This document shows, piece by piece, positions 28,401-37,600 of a stretch of 64,000 nucleotides of DNA; position 1 is the first letter of the stretch; each line of letters opens with the position of its first letter. The stretch spans positions 18,715,594-18,779,593 of the forward strand of contig NC_092563.1 in NCBI RefSeq assembly GCF_037975245.1, given 5' to 3'. The translations under genes and the position numbers were made by a program. Under the pieces are notes generated by a model. That model did not search any database and was not told where the DNA came from. It worked only from the letters and a program-made list of their open reading frames with translations. The DNA comes from Apostichopus japonicus (Eukaryota; Echinodermata; Holothuroidea; Aspidochirotida; Stichopodidae).

Positions 28401-28595
28401 TTTTCCGGCTGTACTCGCCCGATTACCAATCTCTAGGCTGATATTGAAGTGTATGATGATTTTTTCGTTTCTCAATTAAGTATATATTTATTCATTTTCC
28501 TTGTCATTTTTCTTTCAGAATCGGTCACAAATTTCCTTCAGAAATTTTTCTTCGTCGTTCCTCAAGAAGTGAAGACTTACGAGAGTCTCCTGTAA
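9961..28595 (+). CDS. SLC7A9-like: Heteromeric amino-acid transporter light chain, b(0,+)AT/SLC7A9-like, 10 exons
   Basis: Twelve-helix APC-family exchanger of neutral/cationic amino acids; family members pair by disulfide with an SLC3 heavy chain at the plasma membrane. Exons: 9961-10414, 12749-12874, 14496-14595, 15987-16031, 16820-16943, 17591-17694, 20842-20938, 26771-26920, 27912-28089, 28519-28595. They join in frame to 484 residues, close to the family's roughly 487. An in-frame TAA at 9919-9921 supports the start. Seen: the TM1 motif GIIIGSGIF (residues 32-40), Cys135 in the position of the heavy-chain disulfide cysteine, [49 protein letters not shown] and ERPFKVPLILP. The C-terminal FFFVVPQEV resembles the VVPPE tail motif of b(0,+)AT. 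Exon 4 is only 45 bp and intron 8 begins with GC rather than GT. A LAT-type (SLC7A5-8) assignment is the main alternative. Confidence 0.93.
10439..10503. repeat. TA microsatellite plus T homopolymer
   Basis: (TA)n from about 10441 followed by a run of about 20 T, in intron 1 of the transporter gene. Confidence 0.9.
10652..11941. mobile_element. 1.29-kb non-autonomous hAT-like element with 8-bp target duplication
   Basis: The element begins CAGTGGCGTCGCCAAGG and ends TGGTGACGCCACTG, which are imperfect terminal inverted repeats. It is flanked on both sides by the 8-bp direct repeat GCTGTATG (10644-10651 and 11942-11949), the target-site size of hAT transposons. The interior has G- and C-runs near both ends and no transposase frame. 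A second GC-rich segment at about 11530-11900, with GTGGCGCTCCGCTTAGATAG, resembles sequence also found near 23000 and 24170, so the element may be composite. It lies in intron 1 of the transporter gene. Confidence 0.88.
13080..13290. repeat. Dispersed repeat with GTCAAAGGTCA words, copy 1
   Basis: Shares 'gagtacaagaaccct...ggtcaaaggtcatttg...ggtcaa' phrasing with copies at about 18820-19030 and 20470-20660, all in introns of the transporter gene. The repeat has no coding capacity. Confidence 0.6.
18130..18430. repeat. Degenerate tandem repeat of a 'cgaaaaactctg' unit
   Basis: Repeated phrases such as AAAACTCTGTTTATCGA, CAGTTTATCAGTCGATGAAC (18268 and 18369) and TTCGAATTATTGCA recur with about 100-bp spacing. 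It lies in intron 6 of the transporter gene. Confidence 0.65.
18555..18757. repeat. 200-bp inverted repeat (foldback MITE-like)
   Basis: The left arm (about 18560-18645) reads ACTGGATTGTGCT, AAATCGGTAGAATGTGCTAT and GATTACAGTA. It is matched in reverse complement by the right arm (about 18668-18757), with scattered mismatches. No target duplication was established. Confidence 0.75.
18761..18811. repeat. Perfect 23-bp-arm hairpin
   Basis: Two perfectly complementary 23-bp arms, each ending in a seven-base G or C run, surround a five-base loop CTCAG. It lies immediately after the inverted repeat at 18555-18757. Both are within intron 6 of the transporter gene. Confidence 0.95.
18812..19035. 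repeat. Dispersed repeat with AGGTCAAAGGTCA, copy 2
   Basis: Two tandem-like halves, each with GAGGTCAAAGGTCA followed by TTGGGGTCACCAG. The 13-bp word AGGTCAAAGGTCA at 18846-18858 and 18981-18993 is exactly a direct repeat of AGGTCA with one base between, the DR1 arrangement bound by RXR-type nuclear receptors. The match to DR1 is visible; regulatory activity is inference only. Confidence 0.65.
19628..19965. repeat. Dispersed repeat, copy A (partner at 60059-60415)
   Basis: Long stretches match the sequence at 60059-60415 in the same orientation. Shared blocks include CAGAATACCAATACAC, CAATTTAAGGAGTTT, CATTGCGTAAAAGA and TTCAAAGTAGCAGTGA. Family unknown, with no open frame. Confidence 0.8.
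20470..20660. repeat. Dispersed repeat with GGTCAAA words, copy 3
   Basis: Third copy of the family at 13080 and 18812, more diverged, with TTGAGTACAAGA and GAGGTCACCAGAGGTCAAA. It is the last such copy before exon 7 of the transporter gene. Confidence 0.6.
22808..22943. mobile_element. Left end of a 'TTCGCCCAAC' element, interrupted
   Basis: Starts GCTTTCTGGTCACTTCGCCC, the same terminus as the complete copy at 44169-44715, and continues with iterated CATTTCGCCCAACCAGCCTGGT units of about 22 bp. It is split by the insertion at 22944-24819. The interrupted unit resumes at 24820 with ATTTCGCCCAACCTTG. Confidence 0.85.
22944..24819. mobile_element. 1.88-kb element inserted into the TTCGCCCAAC repeat
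   Basis: Termini CAGGCGCGTATCCAGG and CCTGGATACGCACCTG are inverted repeats of each other. The flanking repeat unit is broken with the 5-bp direct repeat ATTTC on both sides (22939-22943 and 24820-24824). Internal GC-rich segments with TCTAAGCGGAGCGCCACC-like sequence (about 23000 and 24170) also occur near 11750. No transposase frame is present. The terminal CAGG..CCTG style is hAT-like, but a 5-bp rather than 8-bp duplication leaves the superfamily open. Confidence 0.75.
25028..26112. mobile_element. 1.1-kb foldback 'TTCGCCCAAC' element
   Basis: The left part (25040-25215) has about seven iterations of CATTTCGCCCAACCAGCCTG. The right end (26076-26112) has the same motif reversed as GGTTGGGCGAAATG. 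Between them, 25216-25500 and about 25700-26075 are long inverted copies, with shared phrases CGAACCGAATATTAAGGAA, GGATGGATCAGTGTTTTAGG and ACGTTCGGGAATTGTTAAC. No open frame and no clear target duplication; the right end may be truncated. Confidence 0.8.
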
Positions 28596-28660
28596 CTGCA
28601 CGTGATCACTGAGGAGATGCAGGACTCGATTTTCCGCCTTCGTGTTTTTTTGTTTGTTTT

Positions 28661-29900
28661 TTTTTGCTTAGCGCGGATGGGGGGGGGGGGTAAAGGGGTG
28701 TCCAACCACCCTCCCCTCCTCCTTTTTCAACTCCACAAAAATTTTGGAGTAGTTTTGAGCACGAACTTGCGAGTATTATATTAACATTTGTTTCAATTGC
28801 ATATATTTTGATATGGGAAGCTTTTAATACACTGATTGTAACTACCAGGCGCGGATCCAAAGGGTGTAGGGTTAAGGTAGTTATTAGTACAACCATGCGT
28901 GTAGACCTATAGGAATTGTAGACCTACTTTATAACCTAAATAGGCCTCAGAATGCACCATTTAACGTTTTAAGACCCCCTCCCCCATACATGAGCTTCGG
29001 CTTCAACGACTGGCCACGCCCCCTTTTATTTTTTGTCGAAGTCGACAGGAGACTATTCTATGCCACAGTGATTGTGCGCGCGGTGAAATTGTGACTAAAA
29101 AATGAAATTATTTACAAATGGTTGACCACGCTGTTATCAATTTTTTTGCATATTTTGCATTCCATATGTAAATGCAACACGTTTCCCCCGCCCCTCTCTT
29201 TTCTGTCTTATTGTTCTCTGTAAGTTAAAGCGAGCGATATGCAAAATATGTTGTATGTTCATGTCTGGATCGTGACTTATCTTTGGTGCTCGATTAGAAC
29301 TGGAAATGACACGATAAAGACTAAACTGATTATTAAAATAACAAATACATACTGTTATATATACCCTAGTGAGATCAAATATCAGTTTAATAAGTGTGTG
29401 CATAGTTCTATGATACCATCTGATGTACTCCTTGTTGAACAGAGCTGGGATTCGTTTGAAGAGTAGTTCCGCACCTACCCCCTCACTTTCTCTTCAGCAA
29501 AATGACTAAACCCATAATAGGTGTGAATGTGATGCTTTTGTAATTTTCTCTTGCGGGAACGTCGCAGTTCTTTCTGTAGCATGTAGTTTGTTTATGTATA
29601 TACTTTACATATGACTAATAGATACCGTTGGTATCCAGCAATGGCAATTGCAGCTGATATAACCCTGGCAGTTGAAAAAACAAAAATTGTAACTAGCTGG
29701 GCATCTCCAACAATCCTTTTTAGTTTGTTTTTTTGTTTTTGTTTTTCTATATGTTATGTTCGATAAAGCAACCATTACTTTAATTTGTTGATATCCTTTT
29801 TGAGTTTTTTTTCGCAGTATCAAGTAACCATGCAGGTTTATCTTCAATAAAATCTTTGCTGCCTTAACTGAGATATGGTACCTTGTCTTTTCTATTCCTT
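28661..29900. other. Downstream flank or 3' UTR of the transporter gene
   Basis: No coding exon is recognised. A possible polyadenylation signal AATAAA lies at 29846-29851, about 1.25 kb after the stop. Whether the mRNA extends that far cannot be decided from sequence. Confidence 0.3.
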
Positions 29901-30100
29901 CATTCCCTAATCCATCATATCTTCATCAGATGGATGTGATCCAATTTAATTTTATCAACATGTGCTCTGTACCTCGAGAGCGAGACGTATTTTGGCTCCT
30001 GGGCTCGAGACCCGGCCACCGCAGTTTGCTTTTGCCGCTCTCTTATACGGTATTAGGAACTTTTAGTATTAGAAACGAACATACAAATATATCCACATCT

Positions 30101-30180
30101 GCCGTGGTGCAGTTGGTTGTGCTCTGTACCTCGAGAGCGAGACGTATTTTGGCTCCTGGGCTCGAGACCCGGCCACCGCA
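30101..30180 (+). ncRNA. tRNA-like pol III unit, copy 1
   Basis: Eighty bases that fold like a long-variable-arm tRNA. The acceptor arm GCCGTGG pairs with CCACCGC (six of seven). The anticodon-type stem is GCTCT/AGAGC with an eight-base loop. A variable arm with GAG and CTC ends follows, and a T stem CTGGG/CCCGG carries the seven-base loop CTCGAGA. TGGTGCAGTTGG matches the pol III A box and GGCTCGAGACC the B box. The D arm is too short and the anticodon loop one base too long for a working tRNA. A TTTT run follows about 10 bases downstream. Likely a tRNA-derived SINE head or tRNA pseudogene. Confidence 0.7.
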
Positions 30181-30257
30181 GTTTGCTTTTGCCGCTCTCT
30201 TATACGGTATTAGGAACTTTAAGTATTAGAAACGAACATACAAATATATCCACATCT

Positions 30258-30337
30258 GCCGTGGTGCAGTTGGTTGTGCTCTGTACCTCGAGAGCGAGAT
30301 GTATTTTGGCTCCTGGGCTCGAGACCCGGCCACCGCA
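30258..30337 (+). ncRNA. tRNA-like pol III unit, copy 2
   Basis: Nearly identical to the unit at 30101, with one change in the variable arm (GAGATG for GAGACG). A box, B box and downstream TTTT are kept. Confidence 0.7.
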
Positions 30338-30414
30338 GTTTGCTTTTGCCGCTCTCTTATACGGTATTAGGAACTTTAAGTATTATAAATTAACATACAT
30401 ATATATCAACATCT

Positions 30415-30494
30415 GCCGTGGTGCAGTTGGTTGTGCTCTGTACCTCGAGAGCGAGATGTATTTTGGCTCCTGGGCTCGAGACCCGGCCACCGCA
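30415..30494 (+). ncRNA. tRNA-like pol III unit, copy 3
   Basis: Same as the unit at 30258. The following copy at 30572 breaks off after the A box at about 30600. Confidence 0.7.
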
Positions 30495-30600
30495 GTTTGC
30501 TTTTGCCGCTCTCTTATACGGTATTAGGAACTTTAAGTATTAGAAACGAACATACATATATATCAACATCTGCCGTGGTGCAGTTGGTTGTTCTCTGTCT

Positions 30601-31625
30601 AAATATTGTTTCCGACGACTGTCACGCAGACTTAAGCCGATTAATGTAATAAAACCGATGGACCATGGCGCTGGGAAGTCAGTATTTTAGTGGCTGAATG
30701 AATGAACCCTAAGTCGATGAAGCTTCATATACAAATTTATTTAAAATGATAATTATATTAAATCATATATAGACAATGAGATATGCTTAACCTGTACTGT
30801 TGAAAGAATAGTCCAGACCAAAATAAGAAATGCAGACAAAACACCATGCAAGGACGAAAAGTGAACCCAATTTTCAAATTCCCATCTCTACAGCTATTCA
30901 TTTTTTTGTATATGTTTATCTAAATTTGATTCGTCAAATAAAAAAATTAACTGAAAAAAATGAATCATCCAATTATAAAGAATACATTGGTTATTGTAGA
31001 TAAAATGTGAACGATACATTAATGATCGTCAAAGATCGTAACTAAAAATTTACAAACTCGCAACCTTGTTAATGGTACTGTTTAGTTTATAGTATTCATT
31101 CCCATAGGCGTAGTATGGATTTTTTTTTTGGGGGGGGGGGGGCTGTATCGACTTGCCCGAAGAATAAAACCATTTTTTTCAACATCTTAATGTGCATGCG
31201 CATATCATATAGGCATGCATCGGTTATTACATCGCATGCCAATAACATACAATCATTTGCCATGTTATTACCCTCCCATATTGGTTAGAATTATTGGGGA
31301 AGTCGTAACAATAAGAATGATAATAATAATATAAGTTTAACCATTGCAAAACATGCACATTGCATATTGTTTTTCTTTCAGTATATATGTGCACAAAAAA
31401 GGCTCAGCATGTTGCCCGAATTTTCACAAAATTTTGGGAATGGGGGGGGGGTGGCCGCAGCCCCCCCCCCGCCTCCTGCACCTTGTTCGTTCAGGTCAAT
31501 GCGACGAGAAACGTAAACAAGTTGATTAGTAAACCTGTTTCTTTTCGGAGGTGGAGAGAGGGCGGCGGTGCGGAGTCGGTGGCGGTACAATGTCCATCGC
31601 ATGAAAGATACACCATCCGACGTCG
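30601..31625. other. Non-coding stretch downstream of the oxidase gene
   Basis: Contains long G and C homopolymers (about 31130 and 31445-31472) but no recognised gene. It may include the 3' UTR of the minus-strand oxidase. Confidence 0.4.
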
Positions 31626-34600
31626 TCACAACTTAGCTGCGAGGTAGTCGCTTTCATTAATCACGTGATTCTTGGTGATAGAGTTGATGTCAGGACACCC
31701 TACAGAAGTGGTAGATATAAAAGGACTATAAAAGTTTCTACTTGCGAAAAAAACATAATTATTAATGTTTGACATTAAAAGATGCTGAAATTTCAATTGA
31801 ATTACACGTATTAAAGATAAGAATTACATGGAAATTCTTTTACTAAATTAATAAAAGAGAATATATTTCGGACTATTTACATATCATTAAATCGATCGTA
31901 ACACAGGTCTTTGCCATTGGTTTTATTCGTTTTGTAATTAAATGAAATAACCAATGGACGGTCATTATACCTTAATGATTCTGAACTAAGATTCTAATCT
32001 TATGCATGTTTGATTGGTGTCTAGCAAGAACCCTTTTCTCTCATTTAACACCTAGAGACAGGAAATAAATCACGTCACTGAGTTAAGAATCTGCGTCTTT
32101 TAGTGATGTCTCGCTCTACTCGTCCATTCTAATATAGGTAACTTATAATACTTTCTCACCACTCAACATCATACAAAGTCGAAGTTCTTCTTTAATTATA
32201 TCCAGAACATCACGGACTCCGTCAGATCCCTGGAAAAAAGATTCGGAAACTCGAAGACATAACATAATCACATGTATAACCCTGATGTCAGTATATTGAA
32301 GGTAACATGAAATTTGCACTAGTTGTAGGTTTCAAGACTAAATCTTACAGAAAAAGTAGTTTTCTCCCTCCATGCAGATAAACTCTAGAAGCTAATCATT
32401 GCCCCGTATATACAGACTTGGCTAGAAAGCTATAAACGGGCGTAGAGAGATGCAACTCCGGGCAAAGTGGCGGCACACAGACGTTAACATGGGGTGGGGG
32501 GGGGGGTAAAACCCGTGCAGTGAACAATTAAACGATTTCTTATTTTGGTTCTATATATGATGGTGAATTAATCGAAGTTTTCTTTCATATAAGCTAAGCC
32601 CCATAATATCATAAATGTAAATGCCAGCCTATACTTACTCGTAAAGCTAAGCCCCATAATATCATAATTGTAAATGACAGCCTTTACTTACTCGTACAGC
32701 CAAGCCCCATAATATCATAAATGTAAATGACAGCCTATACTTACTCGTACAGCCAAGCCCCATAATGTCATAACTATAAATGACAGCCTATATTTACTCG
32801 TACAGCTAAGCCCCATAATATCATAACTATAAATGACAGTCTGTACTTACTCGTACAGCTAAGCCCCATAATATCATAAATATAAATGACAGCCTATACT
32901 TACTCGTACAGCTAAGCCCCATAATATCATAAATATAAATGACAGTCTGTACTTACTCGTACAGCTAAGCCCCATAATATCATAAATATAAATGACAGCC
33001 TATACTTACTCGTACAGCTAAGCCCTATAATATCATAATATACATGACAGTCTGTAGGCCTACTTACTCGTACAGTTAAGCCCCATAATATCATAAATAT
33101 TAATGACAGCCTATACTTACTCGTACAGCTAAGCCCCATAATATCATAACTATAAATGTCAGTCTGTACTTACTCGTACAGCTAAGCCCCATAATATCAT
33201 AAATATTAATGACAGCCTATACTTACTCGTACAGCTAAGCCCCATAATATCATAACTATAAATGACAGCCTATACTTACTCGTACAGCTAAGCCCCATAA
33301 TATCATAAATATAAATGACAGTCTTTACTTACTCGTACAGCTAAGCCCCATAATATCATAAATATAAATGACAGCCTATACTTACTCGTACAGCTAAGCC
33401 CCATAATATCATAAATATAAATGACAGTCTGTAGGCCTACTTACTCGTACAGTTAAGCCCCATAATATCATAAATATAAATGACAGCCTATACTTACTCG
33501 TACAGCCAAGCCCCATTATATCATAAATGTAAATGACAGCCTATACTTACTCGTACAGCCAAGCCCCATAATATCATAAATGTAAATGACAGCCTATACT
33601 TACTCGTACAGCTAAGCCCCATAATATCATAAATGTAAATGACAGCCTATACTTACTCGTACAGCTAAGCCCCATAATATCATAAATATAAATGACAGCC
33701 TATACTTACTCGTACAGCCAAGCCCCATAATATCATAAATGTAAATGACAGTCTGTACTTACTCGTACAGCTAAGCCCCATAATATCATAACTATAAATG
33801 ACAGCCTATACTTACTCGTACAGCTAAGCCCCATAATATCATAAATGTAAATGACAGTCTGTACTTACTCGTACAGCTAAGCCCCATAATATCATAAATA
33901 TAAATGACAGCCTATACTTACTCGTACAGCTAAGCCCCATAATATCATAATATAAATGACAGTCTGTAGGCCTACTTACTCGTACAGTTAAGCCCCATAA
34001 TATCATAAATATAAATGACAGCCTATACTTACTCGTACAGCTAAGCCCCATAATATCATAAATGTAAATGACAGCCTATATACTTACTCGTACAGCTAAG
34101 CCCCATAATATCATAAATGTAAATGACAGCCTATACTTACTCGTACAGCCAAGCCCCATAATATCATAAATGTAAATGACAGCCTATACTTACTCGTACA
34201 GCCAAGCCCCATAATATCATAAATGTGAATGACAACCTATATTTACTCGTACAGCTAAGCCCCATAATATCATAACTATAAATGACAGTCTGTACTTACT
34301 CGTACAGCTAAGCCCCATAATATCATAAATATAAATGACAGCCTATACTTACTCGTACAGCTAAGCCCCATAATATCATAACTATAAATGACAGCCTATA
34401 CTTACTCGTACGGCTAAGCCCCATAATATCATAAATATAAATGACAGCCTATACTTACTCGTACAGCTAAGCCCCATAATATCATAATATAAATGATCAG
34501 TCTGTAGGCCTACCTACTCGTACAGTTAAGCCCCATAATATCATAAATATAAATGACAGCCTATACTTACTCGTACAGCTAAGCCCCATAATATCATAAA

Positions 34601-37600
34601 TGTAAATGACAGCCTTTACCTACTCGTACAGCTAAGCCCCATAATATCATAAATGTAAATGACAGCCTATACCTACTCGTACAGCTAAGCCTCATAATAT
34701 CATAACTATAAATGACAGCCTATACTTACTCGTACAGCCAAGCCCCATAATATCGGTCGTCCTAAGAATACAGCTCTAGCTCCCAGTGCTAATGCCTTGA
34801 ATACGTCAGAACCAGAACGAAACCCAGAGTCAATATAGATTTCGGCATTTGTTCCCTTTAACGCATCAACTACTTCCGTTAGGACATCAAGCTGGTCAAT
34901 GAATCAGAAAAAAATGTAAATTTCAAGAAGTACTGAAAACAACACCGTTAATTAAAAGATGACAAACTTGAGTTTAGATATCGTGACAGTTCTTAAACTA
35001 TCATATGTTATTCGTCCAGGTTGTACTTTTCATAACACTTTTAATGTTGGAGCAATTACCCTTTAAATATAGTTAATTGAAGTTAGCTTAACTATATTTA
35101 GTCTAAAACGTACAGACCATTTTGGTCTGTATCGACCAAAACTGTATCAAAACCCTCAAAATCGACCAAAACCCTCCGATTTTGGTCGGTTCATCAGATG
35201 CAACACAAGACTCATGACGGAAAAATAAAGAGTTTTATGACCTCAAATGATGCATGTTTACAATGCATAACAGGTTTGGTTAGGACTAAATGGTGTCGAA
35301 TGGCATCTAAAAGTGCTGTATTGTTTATATGAAATTAAAGAATGGATTGATATTATAGTCTGACAAAAAAAAAGTCATCCGGTAATGGCTAAAATGATAT
35401 TCGTGATAATTTCATTTCATGATTGAATATTCCTATACAAGGGCGTAGGAACCGGGGGGCTGGGGGGCGCCAGCCCCCCAGTGAAAAATATGGGGCGGAA
35501 ATATCATTCCGCCCCCCCCCCCGCTCAGCAAGTCAGAAAACCCCTTTTTCATTTCCAAATCAGAAAAAAATCTCATTTGGAGCACTAAATTGCATCTAAG
35601 GCCAGGTGAAAATTCAAAATTATTTACAAAATGGAGTGGGTGTTGAAGTGTGCTATATTGCACCAAATTGCATCTGAGGCCACCTGGAAATGCAAAAATA
35701 ATCCAAAGGGGAGGGGGACACCCCCTCCCCTTAGACCCTCCCCCAGGCCGGCCATCAGTCTTCGGCCCCCCACTCAAAAGTACCTTCCTACGCCACTGTT
35801 CCTATATATATACTAACAGTTGACGGAGAAAAGTCCAACTGTCGACCACCATGGTTAGATATCCACACAGCGTCTGCACCATGTTCTACCGCTTCTCGGG
35901 CTGCCTTCCCTGCAGTAGTAAAACCATTAGATCATAATTACTTGGGGGACTCACGGTATGTCAAGTAGTTCAAAGGGTTCAATAGAGATTGTAAAAAGGA
36001 ACACATTTGTTCAATTTGCACCTGCAACAAAGGGGCGGATTGGCCTACCGGGACCGGTGTCCCAATGGACCCGTGGAGCTGATGCGTTCGCCAGGTTGAA
36101 ATGCCATGTTCCTATATATTCGTTGTAAAATGCGTTAGTTTCATCAGAAAGACGCTAAATGTGGCTGTTGGATTAACGTCTTCCGCCGCCGGTTCGATCA
36201 TTGAGCCGGTATAGTAATTAATAACCCAGTCTTTTCCCTTAACCTTGATATTGCGTGTTCCGTTGTCTTACATTTTAAGTACAATATAAATATATTGAGT
36301 CGTATTGACTTTATTCAGTTAGGTATATGTTTGCACAACGAGTAGTGTATTACATTATTACAATGATGGAAGCTTTCATCATTTTGAGTTGAATTTTCTG
36401 GATTGTGCACCACATTTGACAAGATGTCGTCGACAAAAATCTCTGAGATCTAGAATTGAGTAAATTTCATTTCGCTGAAGGAAAGGATACAAATCATGTT
36501 AGGCAAAAATGATATATCTGTATCATTAATGTAGCCAATGGAGGGACATTTAAGGGCAACTAAATAGATTGAGTATTTCGCTTGATTACTATCTCAAAAT
36601 TGGGTTTTTAAAATGCGAAATTTTGATATGAAAAAAAAGGCAAACTTTCGTGATACTACTTGGGAAAAAATGTAATTTCATTCAATCTTAGATTTGCTGC
36701 TTTTCCTGTCCTAAAAATGATCGTACCTGTTAATATTCCCTTAGTAATAACGGGTAACTCGGAAGTGTCTTTGATCCAGCGGATGAAATCTAACCCTACA
36801 GGAGTAGCACCATGTGCCATGTTCATGAAATATTCTAAGAACGCTGCCGGGCCTTCTTCCTCAGCCCTTCTGGAGGATTCTTCATTTTGCATATAATTAA
36901 TCGGTCTGCAAAAGACCAAATAGAAGAATAAAACCTAAGAAAGAATGCATAAGAAAGGTAAAACCCCTTGGCCCGACCGGCTGGCTTTTATGCATAACCA
37001 GCAGCTTCAATGAAAGCGGCATGAATGGGTTTATGTAAACAATGTCTTCCCGCCTTGAGAAACGTCTTGTGTGTGTTCGTATGTCAGGGATGACCTAATT
37101 GATAAGAAACACGGCAATTAATATGAATTGGAATAGATTTTTTTAATTTTTTTTTATTTTGTCATCAGTCCTAATAAATACCTATACTGTCAGTTGTCTG
37201 AATTTAAACGGCGTTCCATAATAATATACGGTCATCAACTTACAGCATCTCAGAATTTATCCTTTCTAACATTGACGGTCCAAACTGCTTCCTCCTTTTA
37301 CTTATCACGGAGCAATCCACTGAGAGCACTATTGCCTTGAATCCTTGTCTTTTAGCTTCTCGGAGCATCAGCTCTTGCAACCTCTTATTTCCTAAACAAT
37401 AACACTGCATGAAGAAGAGGCCGTCGGGAAATGATGACGTCACTTCTTCGGTTCTGACTGTTGCTACAGAACTAAGATTCATAACCACGCCTGCGCTTGT
37501 AACACCTGCAATGAAAGATTGTAACACCTGTAATGAAAGATTGTAACACCTGTAATGAAAGATTGTAACACCTGTAATGAAAGATTGTAACACCTGTAAT

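Larger units (their letters stand above)
29963..30600 (+). repeat. Tandem array of a 157-bp tRNA-like unit
   Basis: Full units start at 30101, 30258 and 30415 and a truncated one at 30572, spaced exactly 157 bp. A partial first unit at 29963-30100 lacks the A-box part. Units are almost identical. Each contains an 80-base tRNA-like segment followed by TTTGCTTTTGCC and about 75 bp of spacer. Open frames across the array (MCSVPRERD...) are by-products of the repeat. Confidence 0.92.

Noticed and set aside
29930-30649. Plus-strand frames reading MCSVPRERDVFWLLGSRPGH
   Set aside because: Translation of the tRNA-like repeat; no independent coding signal.
32590-34755. Ordinary centromeric-type satellite
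   Set aside because: The unit demonstrably includes exon 6 and its donor and occurs within one intron; no second locus is seen in the window.
36030-36075. hAT-like terminus (GGGGCGGATTGGCC)
   Set aside because: No matching inverted terminus or 8-bp duplication could be found nearby.
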